A stretch of DNA of 64,000 nt. Source: Xanthostigma xanthostigma. Its lineage: Eukaryota > Arthropoda > Insecta > Raphidioptera > Raphidiidae. The position numbers and the translations under genes were made by a program. This document shows positions 12,801 to 24,800 of this stretch, in pieces (position 1 is the stretch's first letter; each line of letters starts with the position of its first letter). The stretch lies in assembly GCA_963575645.1 (NCBI GenBank), contig OY754464.1:81008948-81072947 (forward strand), in the 5' to 3' direction. The notes beneath the pieces are model-generated. The model saw only the letters and a list, made by a program, of their open reading frames with translations. It was not told the origin of the DNA and searched no databases.

Positions 12801-15800
12801 CGCCACTAGCCAGTGAAGTATTTGTTGAGAAAGAGAGAAAGAAATTGTGCGCGCGCACCTCTCTCTCTTGCCCCTACAGTAATATACGAAACGTAACTCT
12901 TTCTCTTTCTATCTTCACTAACTTATATCTCCCTCTCAACTTCCGTTCGCCTCGCCCGATCACGCACTTTCCGTAAACGCTCTCGTCAGGCATTCTCCCT
13001 CAGTCAAGCATGCCTAAAGAAGTTTTACTTCAAAAAGGTTCGCTATCACTGGTCTGCACTTTAGGTTAGCGTGACTATATAACATTCAAAAACGTCGAAG
13101 GAAATCAAAAAGAAAGAGCATAAAATATTCAAACCTAACCTTGTGATTCCAGATTAAGTTAGGTAGCATGTGATCCTGATTGAATTTCCAATAAAACAGC
13201 TTCCAATTAGATTCAGCCTTGATTCTCTCTCTTCGTTTGCGCAACGTGATAGGTCGTTCTTTAATTTTCTCCTTTCTTTCGACGACTAGGCCAACCCTGG
13301 CGCCCCAATGCTGCACCGCTCGCTGTGTATAGTGTTCAATGTACTTTTCTGCCGCCTTCACTTTCCGTTCCACGGCCACCCAATTGGGGCCTCTCTTAAG
13401 TTTGCTCGAATGGTCTTGTGCTATTTTCAGATTATCACGATTGTTTAAAAGTTCTTGTTCTAACGCTGTTGTAGGAATTTGTTCATCGGAGTCGAGAAAT
13501 GAAAGTAAACCAGTTGGCTGAAAATTAAATTACTTTTAGTGAAAACTAAAAATATAAAAAGTAATTAATATTTAGTTTCTATTTATTTTTAATGAAATTC
13601 GAGAGATTTTTTAATACAAAACGTATCGAAACGTTGGTATTAAATGCAAGTTTAAAAAAATCTCAGTATTGCTTCATTTTCGATCCTTATGCCACGGAAT
13701 TCTTTCCAAATACTCATCATTAACTTCAATGGATCACAATTACTCTATTTATTGAATAGAGTCAATCTTCATAAAAACTTTTTCGTCAATATACAAAGAT
13801 TTTCTTTTACTCGCCATGTTCACAGTTTGCAAGTTTGTGGGCAACTAAGAATATGATAAATTATCGATAAGCAGCTGAGCTAAACATATGAAAGATAATC
13901 TCAACAAATAAAAGAACGAATTTCTTAGAATCTTCAGTACGCATGATTCTGACAACAAAGCAACAAAATAACAAACGAGTACTGTTTATTGCTTAATGAT
14001 GACGTGTTGTTGTCGTTATTTAGAGTGGGTGTGTCGTTATTTAGAGTGTATTATTGTATGAGCAACAAGGTAAATCAACTAGAGTTAAGTAATTTCGATG
14101 TTTTAAGGAGTTCGTCGTTAAATGGAGTTTACACTGTACTGTTGATTTTTTAATAGTGAACTCTGAAAAGCGTTAGGAATAAGATTCTAAAAAGTTGCCA
14201 GCTATATCCCTTTTTAGGCGAAATACTAAGTTTTGAGTTTTCCTCATTTATCTTCCATACCGTTTCTAGGACGAAAAAATATCACAAGACAAAAATTGTA
14301 AAACAGAATTTTTGCTACAAAATCCAAGTCACGATTATTTTTTTTAATGTTTTTCACTGTCTTTTTATTAATTCATGATGTCCTTTTTAACAATCGAATT
14401 TACTATGCCCCTCATCGAATTTTAAAACGACAATACACAACTTCAAAACGCAAAGTACGCCTCAAAACCGTGCTTTTTGTTCAATATCAATATCTTTAAA
14501 AATGAGAACTTATGGGCAGTCAAAGTCACCATAGAAAATGTTAACAAAATAAAATAAGACACCTTGGTATTATGGTATGATAAAATTACACGGGATACAA
14601 GGCTAAATATAAAAACAATTTTTATTCACTAGAACATTATTTATTAGTCAACGTTTCGGCAGAAATTCTTGGCTTCTTCAGAATCTTAAATTTTTTACAA
14701 AGAAAGGATATATATTTATAATTTTTAAAATAGATCTTTTATAGTTATTGGCGTAACTAGTAGTCTAAGTCATTCATCGCGCTGACAGGTCATGACTTAG
14801 CCTACAAGTTACGCCCATAATTTTATTCAACAATTGCGCGTTATTCATGTTTTATTTATTGTTATTAATGAGATGTTGTAAATATCTATTTATTTCTTTA
14901 TAAAAAAAACTGTCAATACTAACAGCACCAAACAGCACGATTCAATGTTTTGGTTTGAGGTTAGCCGGTTATGAATAAACTCCATGTCGAAAACATTCGG
15001 CCTCTCAATTTTAGCCTCAATGGGTAACAACGGAGTTGTTGTTACCTACTATTTCGTTACGACTCAGAAAATAGTTACGTTTATTTTCATTACTCCACAA
15101 TGGCCGAGCTAGTAGGAATCTTCATTGAGTTATGACAAGTAATTGTCACCAGTCGGTAAATGGCTATTTAGGGTTCGGTTTTTAGGCATGATAAAACATG
15201 AATAACGCGCACGAGTTGAATAAAAGTTTTTATTATTTATGAAGTTTAGTTTTTTAAAAAAGTTTTAAATGTTTGATAATAATGATTTTAAATTATTTTA
15301 CGTTTTTAATTTTGTGACTTTTTACTAGAGATTTTTAATGTCCTGAAGAAGACAAGAATTTCTGCCGAAACGTTGACTAATAAATAAATTTCTAGTGAAT
15401 AAAAATCGTTTTTATATTTCGCCTTGAATCTCGTATAATTTTATCATAGAAAATGTTGAAATGGTAATGAATTGAAAACTGGAATATCGATGTGCAAAAG
15501 CGCGTTGTTAAACATTTTATACCATTATTCTTTTGAGTAATCCCAAAGCTGTGGGATGTCCGGTTACCCACAAACCGACGAGATGCCTCGACAGTTGTCT
15601 GTTGGTGAGCTGCCGTCCGTCCGTTCCGCTTGTAAATAACGACGTGAGTAAATGTCGGGGTAATGCGCCTTCGGCCAACGCCATATTCTGCATACGAGCC
15701 GCTACGTCCGCTTCGCCCTCCTCGATCACGGCTCTCATTACCAGACCTGCGCCCTTCACGATAGCCATCGAAGGGTGCTAACACACGAGAATAACTTTAT

Positions 15801-18800
15801 TATTGTTATATTTAAAAAGAATACACAATAAAATCAAAATTAGTGAAAAAAAAAAACAGTAGCTGATAATAATAAGTGCGGTTATCAAAAATCACGATAG
15901 CAGGATTCGGCGATTAATCTATCTCTGTCCCAGCGAGGTTACTAAACAAGTGACAGGCTTGACATGCCCCATTCCCGGCGCCACCAAAATTTATAAGCAA
16001 TTAAATCTTTGAATGCGTGAGTTTTAAGTCGTATTGTATAAGCTTTATTGCATTATCCGGAATGTTGATGGGCACTGCCAAACTTGACCGCTAGAGGCGC
16101 CAGCTATATAACCACCTCGATTTGTGAACCATGCATAGTATAGCACGCGCCACGAATCCAAAAGGCTCGGAAGTTAGATGCGAATGCAGGCTTGCGCTTG
16201 TACAGTCTGTTGAAAAACTACAAATTCGCAACTCAACAAAACTAACATAGCGATAACAACTTGACAATAGCGTACTTGACTGTACTTTAAAGCAGGAAAG
16301 CGACAAGTGACAAAGGCAACGAGCGATCGCGGCCAATCACCGACGAGAGCACGTTCCGTGCAGGTAGCTGGGAGGTGGTGGGAGTATCAACGGCTCTAAA
16401 ATGTGCCTTTGCGACGCTGTTTGTGACTAACTTGCGAACCTTTTAGATCCGTGGCGCGTACTATACTGTGTACAAAATAAGTTCATTTAAAATAATAAAT
16501 CATTGACAATGGCGATGTGTTGTGTTTACATAAAGTGATTATCTCTGGTCAACCTGAATATTTGCTTGGTAAAATATCTTGGCGTAATGAGAATTTGTAC
16601 TCTGTCAAACTCCGTGCTAAATGTCAACTAGAAATCCCGAGACATAGAACAACTAAATATAAAGGGAGTTTTTCGTATTTGGCTGCCAATCTCTATAATA
16701 AAGTACCACCGGAATATAAAGTTCTAAAATTAAACCCCTTCAGAAAAAAAATAGAGCAATGGGTTGTCTCTAATATTATATAATTTTAAAGTAAAAATGT
16801 CATATTATTATGCCATGACTATGCTAATATTAGCCACGTTGGATTTTATATGTAGATTATATATGTATATTTCTTAAAATGCATATTTCTTCTATTTTTA
16901 ATATGAAGTGTTAATAAAATTGATATTTATTTTGTTAGTCACAGACACTATGCAATAATGATTTTTATAAATTATAAATCATGTACTCATGTGTGTTATA
17001 GTTATGTAATGATAGGTTAAGTTGTAAAACAGCTTCTATAGCTGAACTTATGCCTTTTGGTCTTTTAACCAATAAATATTATTATTATTATTATCACTGT
17101 TCGAATTATAAAGGTTTTGTATTTCCAAAAGATTTGGAACTGAATAAGAAGTGGTTGCATGCTATCAGAAGGGAAAAAGCGCGTATTCCTATAAAAACCA
17201 ATCATAACTTAGGTAGCTATATACCTGCTGCCATCTACATTACGTTTCTCATGTGCCCATATCCATTGCTTTGAATTATAAATATTCATCAATATCTTAA
17301 TGCATTACGTTATTCTAACATCTGAACCTTTAAGTCTTCAATATTTAAGATTCGAATTTTTTTTAATTCAAGAAAAATGCGATTAAAAAAACTTAAGTCG
17401 GGGATCCCTTTTTCTAGTTCAACCTGGAACCCCGCTACTTGTAATTACGTGTCCCTTAGAGTCAGTAATCAATTAATTGTGTTATTAAGTAATCTTAAAA
17501 TCAAAGTTCAAAAACTGCCGTAATACATTCAGTTTAAAACTTTTACCTCGAATAGTTTGAATAAAAATCTTCCTCTGGCTGCCACCATTTCGAGCAAGTT
17601 ATCGAAGTGTTCTCCGTTGGTCGTTTCACTATACGGAACGCAAAGCGCAAACGTGAGGAAATCCAGCATGGCAGAGACGATGAGGGCTCCCGTGCCATGC
17701 GTGACGTGCGTGATCCACATGTTCAAAAGGCTGTCTAGGAACTTCTCTGACATCAGTAACGATGATTTGTTCATTTGCTCCTGTCTCAGATCATAGTTAT
17801 CGTGCATCGGATGCATCAGGGCGCATATCATGTCGATGGCGGCATGCGTCACGGCTTGGTCGTTACGACGCAATGCCGAAACCACTTTATTGCCTATAGC
17901 CTCGCGAAATCTAAAAAAATCAACATATATCGGTTACAGCGACGACTTCGGGTGACGTAGTGGTGAGAGCACTAGACTCGCATTCGGGAGGTACCGGGTT
18001 CGAATCCCGGCGGGGGCAGATGTGACAGGGACTTTTTCCTGCCGTCTCTCGCCGAGAAACGGTAATTGCTGTACCGGCCGTCTTGTTGAGATTTTCCATG
18101 GTTTCCCTCAATAATTTCATATTAATATCGAGATGGTTCCTTATTCAAGGCCATGGCCGATAAACTCCTATGCTCAAAATTTGCCTACCTTATCCTAATG
18201 TCTTAAAATTCCTTAATTCGCCCATTGCTATTAATTAAGTGGAAGTTTAAAAATGTAGAAAATAACGGGTAGTGTTGATGGATGGAAAAGAGTAATGGTG
18301 CTAATGGCGTCTGTTATGACAAAGTCGAGAAACCGACGTTAAACGCATTATTATTATTATAGCGACAACTTTGGGACCGGGCAAAAGACGATCTTATATC
18401 AAATTTTCGTTATAAGCAATTGACATTTTTAAACAATCAATTAAAATAAAATCTATATAATAAAAATTTCGATTCGAGGAGTTTCCGATTTATCAAGATA
18501 TTTTCGATGAATACAGTCTTTTGGGTTTTTAGCGGAAGGGAATGGCTAATTAGGCTTTTGAAAAAAAAATAATTATTTTTTTTTTTATTGTATTTTAAAA
18601 CTTTATTATAAATAATATTGTTTATAGTAGCTACTGTTTGCTACAATTGTTAAGACACACCCATTGTTACAATGCTATCAATGGGTGTGTCTTAACAATT
18701 GTAGCAAACAGTAGCTACTATAAACAATATATTATAATTACTAACTGTAACTAAACTCATCTAAATATAAATAATATTGATAATCGATACGAAAAACTTT

Positions 18801-21800
18801 CAAAAAACTTTTTTTAAATTAATTATAAGCAATTTAAAATTGATAAAATATTAAAAAAAATCACGTGACTGCAAACGCACTAAAATTGTTTATGACAGTT
18901 GTGACGTCATAATGGTAAAATGTATATACGCAGTATACTATCAATGGCATCTACATGTGTATTGACTAAAACATTATGACGTCACATTATGTTTAGGAAA
19001 TGTCGGCGCGTTCTCGGAACTGGGTACAAAAATTTATTTTTAATTTGATATAACTTTTGAATTATAACGAAAATAAAAAAAAGAAAAATAGTTTTGTTAT
19101 AAAACTTATATACGATCTTTCCATTTATGACAAAAAAAAAAAATTCATTCAAAAGCCCAATTGTCTCGACTGGATTTTGACTAAACGAGGAAGTTTATAA
19201 CAAAGAATATAACAAACCCTGGCATAGAAGTAAACGCCGCAAAACCAATCTTGCTCGCAACAAGTCTTCGTAATGCTTGGAACTGCGATTCGAGTTGATA
19301 GTTTGATATAGTTGTTTGATCACCTTCTTTTTGCACTAACGATTGCAACGCTCCGTTAATTAGTTTTTCTTTGTTATCGGCGAAAAAGCCCTAAGAAATA
19401 AAACAAATTTCACAAAATCTATACAAATAAATAAAATTCAAGTGTCTGTATACAATACATATTATAATATAGCAAGATTCTCCTGTGTCTGTATACAGTA
19501 TGTAAACACGTAAGGTGCACATAGGGAAATTAACATTGGGAAAAAATGACTGGATCAGAGTGAGCCTTGAAATCTTGTTTTTCAATTTGACAGATAATAT
19601 TCTTTTGCAAAATGAATGAGTATACTACCGAAGAAAATATTCAAATGATTACAACATAATCGGACTTTTTTTATTAATGGGACATTAAATTCCCAAAAAT
19701 ACTTAAATATGGTGCGAGATCAAATATCTCCGCCTATTCGTGTTGAACCTAAAAACATTGGGTCACTGATTTACCGACGCGCATGCGTCATACCAGTCAG
19801 ACAATTTTTGAATGAAATGTTTCCAAACAGATGGAGTTGTTTTTTTAGTTTATTTTTGTACAAAAAAATTAAAATAATGATTTATAAGAGCTTTTTATTA
19901 TTAAAAAAGCCAAGTAAAATAAAAATAAATCAAAATAAAATAGAAATCCTCAAGATTACCACGATAATTCAATAGAAATAACAATTAATGCAGTCATGGC
20001 TAACTCTGATCCAAGTATTTTTTCCCAATGCTAATTTCCCTATGTGCACCTTACGTGTTTACATACTGTATATAGTAACTGATTACAAAATCCACATACT
20101 GCGAAAGTTCATTTTTTAATGAATTATACAGACGTGAATTCAATTAATACAAATAAATAAAATCATAATTTAGTCTGTAATTGAACAGTTTTAAAGATTC
20201 CTAGAGCGAATTTTCAGTTTTTATCACTTTTTTCACATTTATGTTTCTGTACCCATCTATAGGCTGTGTGCCCGAAGCCCTAGCGCCGCTAGTGGGTAAT
20301 AGAGAATTATTTAACTCACTTTTTATGGAAATCGCGACATGTTTCTATGGTGATAAGTTAAAAACTTTAGTTGGACAGTAAAATTTAGATTGTATACCAT
20401 TATATAAATAGCATAACATAAAAGGTACGTGATAATTATTTATCAATTATGATGTACAAACGCTTGCATCGATAAATTTGTAACTCCGCCTCCTTGCACA
20501 TACATATAAATGAAATGTCTGTCTGTTTGTTCCAGCTAATCTCCGGAACGACTGGACCGATTTTGACGGGATTTTCACTGACAGATAGCGGATAGACTAC
20601 TTTTATTTTAGAAAAAGTTCCGCGCAAAAAAATAAATTCCACGCGGACAAAGTTGCGGGCGACAGCCAATATTCACTTAAAAAACAAATGAAGGCTACAT
20701 TTTTACCTCCTGAGTAACTGAATATAACAAGCCACTGTAGGGAATGTTTGCATTGAATCTTTCAACCATTTCATGAAACGACCGCCTCACTGGCAACTGT
20801 TGTAGGAACTTTAAATGATAGCTCTCCGTTTCTTCATCGACACGCACGTTCAAGGGTCCGAACCGTTTGCCCCGCGGTGTTGGACACATCTTTACGTGGA
20901 CGTCGCGGTTTCCAGACGCACGAACACCGTCCAACAGCGAAGCGAGAAGCGAATCTCTGTAATTTAAAACGACACCCGTTAAGTTCAATATCCGTCAGAG
21001 CGGGACACTGATTTTCTTCCTTTCTTTTTGACGTGATAACGTCTTATAAATTGATGAAACACCGGCTGCACACACGAAAAAGTGTAACGTTCCGCCTGAG
21101 CCTGAGAGTGCAAGCGAGAGCGCGATATAAGCGATAGAGAGGCACGATCGGTCCAAGCGTCGGCTTGTACGCATTTCTCTCTCTCTTCTCGCGTGACGTC
21201 AGAGTGACAAAGTGTGCGTTCAACATTTTTTTCGGCTGTTCCAGCGAAAGCTACATCTGACAGATGGCCTTTGTTTTATAAACCGTGGAAATTAAGACTT
21301 AAAATCAAGATATCTAATAAAAATGTCATAAATTATCGAATTTTTAAAGCAATTTTTCAGATAATTAATCGTTATTTGTTCGTTTTTGCACGGATATTTT
21401 TTGTGTCATATAATTATTACCGATTCATCCAAGCCAAAGTTTAACTGAACGCACTCTCATCCAATAGCGATAATGGCAATATGGCGCTAATAATAATTAA
21501 TAAATGTCATTTTATTTTGTTAAAAATAACTGATCGCCGTCATTGTGGATAAAATATGATATTATTCACAACGAATGGAAATGTATTGATCAATTGATAG
21601 TTTGTACACAAACGCAGCTACATTTTGTATCAAAAACAAATCTTGGGAGATATCTGCATTTCATAACAGCAGATAAATTATACGGTTTGTTAACAAATAT
21701 ATAATATATATACATTCTTTTAAATGTCTTTTATAATTGCTTAAAAATATGTATTTTGCTTTGGTTGATCAAATTATTAGTCAGTAAAAATATAGTTTGA

Positions 21801-24800
21801 CAGCTACTAAAATTTAGGTTATGTATTATTAAATATGATATTCGAGCGGAATACGTTATCACGTAAAACTATCGTCCGTAAACCGACTTTACAGACAACC
21901 AATTTTTTTTTCAATGGAAATGCGGGGACTCAGCACTTGAACCTTCCAGAGTTTCTCTGGGAGATTGGGATCTGAGTCCTGTCAGTGACATTGAAATTTT
22001 TTTTTTATATTCGCAATTAAAAGCTAAGTGGCTGACATCTGGTGTTCAAATCGGAAACCATTCTATATGGGACCTACCAGCAGGTTGACACAAGTCTCCC
22101 CTTCTTATTTGACTCCAATCTATTGTCATACCACAATAACAAAAATAATGTTTGAGAATGAAATCAAGTGGTAAGAGTGGTATCATTGATTAAAATAATA
22201 ATGCTGGTGAATTTTAGATAACCTCAAAAATAATTCAAGACTACATGCTGAACATAACATTGATTGTGATAAAAGAAATTGTAATAAACTATTATGAAAA
22301 GCGATTGTGTACTAAAATGAAACAAAATAAACTCGGCTAGAAAAAAGGCGCTACCACCACTTAGTGATATTTAGTTACTTTTAGTTAGTTACTTTTTTAT
22401 GCAATTCAATTCAGATGGTAATACTTTAGAATAGTAGAATAAGGGTCCTATCTAAATAGTTATGGCTATGTTCCGATATGCACTGCGACCACTGTACAGA
22501 GTGACGTCAATTTAGTATACTGTGAACACGTTCCTTTATAGACAGTTATACTGGTTACTATTTAAAACGGACCGCAATCCCGTATACTGTCAGCAGCAAT
22601 TTTTGAAATTTTGACGCAGTGTTCAAATGAGTGTAATAAAGTTTTCTAGTTCATTAAAAAAAAACTGTTGTTGGAGTACTGTCAAATTAAAAATATCTTA
22701 TTTAATATTAATTGTAAATTGAATTTATAATATAATAAAAGTAAATAGTTTTTCATTAAAAAGAATATGTTTTAATGTCTAATAAGGTTATTTTTTTGCA
22801 ATTCTTCCATTGTTTTAGTTATTAATTCAAACTAATTACAGAACTTTATAATTTTTATGATTAAACTGTAGATTGTTTATAAGATGTTAGTCACTCGAGT
22901 GGTTTTGACAGATCACGTGATCAAAGTACTGCGAGTACCTTACCTCGAAAACGCCAGTGCTCACAGTAGAATATGTCGGCGATTTATGACGTCATATATT
23001 TTCCTAGGTTACTGCGGCAGTATACTGGCAGTCCATAACGGAACGAATTTTTCTACAGTGATAGCACTGTGCAGTGCTCGCAGTGCATATCGGAACATAC
23101 CCTATGTCAGTTAAAATAAAGAAGCACGATTCTAACACAGCTTAAAATGTATACCTGTCATTTGACGTATAGGTTCGTATATCTCCGTTTAAATATTCGA
23201 TTCGAAACAGTTGTGGATTTTCGCTATCGCGTATCAGTGCAAACACGTCTTTCAATGGCCGCAATGTGCAGATACTGTACGTTTGTTGGTCTCGTTCCAA
23301 CAAACATGTTTCGCTCAGGCATAGTGTTCTTCGCTGCGGCTCCAGATGGCGACTGGAGCTCACTTTATGCACCGGAAATTCCGATACCGATGTTAAATGT
23401 TCATCGTCACTAAAACAACAGCATAGTTTGCATAAATGTGGTCGATTAAACTCCGCAGTGTCTTTTTCCAAAACTATCTTAAGCACGGTAAATGAATTTT
23501 TTCTAGGAATGTATCTTTCTGAGAAATGAAAGTCGTTTCTATGCGGATCCCTTTAAAATCAAATCAGCTAGAAAGAAACTCTTGTGGACATGTCTATTAA
23601 CAAAAGAAAGTGACTCACGATTTGCGATAAAGTAAAAATTATTCGACAATCGCGCTATCTCTCTCACTACAGTATCGTGCAAAGGGGTGTCGTTTTTTTT
23701 GTAATTTCTATAATGTTCATTTTTCGAAGAAAACGTAAACACCATTTTCTTCTTAAAATGTCACAAAAAACCCGAATCTGCCGAAAAAACAAATTATTTC
23801 CATTTTTTTTCACATTTAGGGGCGGTTTACGGGTAAACTATTGTAGATAGGGGTAAGAGGGTGGAGTACTTTTTTATAGCAAACATAAAAATCTACAATT
23901 TTTTCTCGAAACCTTTTTTCATATATCTTATAGTTTGTGAGATAATTAGAAAACAAAATTTAAAGGGGCGGTTTCTACCCTAACTGCAAATCGGAGCACA
24001 CTTTTTCATAGTCAGAATAGTTTCTTGTAACCCCAAGAACGATCACTGAAATTTTTAGCCGTTTGAGATTTTAGGTATTTCACGAAGATCGTTCTTGGAC
24101 TAATAGTAAAATGCTTATGATTTAAAATATTTTTTTTATTCATAATCTTTAGAGAAAAAAGGAGATAGTTTCAACACATTACTAACTAGTGTTGGGCCAT
24201 TATGAATGATATAATCGAAATATTTCGATTATGGCCGAATAATCGATCATTCGATTATGGAAACAAAGATATCATTCGCTTGAATCGATTATGAAATATG
24301 AAATGAATATTAAATCCCGACACAGTACTATTGCTATGTCCACTGTCGATATTAATGTGATATATCGATATATCATTCGGTTTCTGCATCTTTGTTTTTA
24401 TGACATTAAGGATTTTTTAAATTTCAATTTTAATGTTTAACTCATTATGTAAATTGACGATGTATCCATCTAGGGCATAACAAATATATTTCTATTTCTA
24501 TTCGATCATACCAGTTATTCCATTATTAATATTGTGTTAAGTAATATTAACAAATCGAAATTGCAAAGTTAGAACATAATTCATAATCGATATTTTGAAT
24601 GATCATTCGCTTATACTGTAAAAATAAATAAAACGAAATTAATAATTGCCAAGTTTGCGTATCATTCATAATCGATAATTCGAATGATCATTCGATTATA
24701 AAAACCGATTATTTCGATTCATTCGATTATTGAAATATATCGATTATGCCCAACACTATTACTAACATAGCGAGTCACGATTATAATGTGAAAATTTTGT

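Noticed and set aside
17953..18020. Functional tRNA gene on the plus strand
   Set aside because: The tRNA-like head continues into a 330-base body with ATT tail and flanking duplication, which is a SINE.
18615..18730. Rho-independent terminator
   Set aside because: The genome is eukaryotic and the hairpin is far longer than any terminator.
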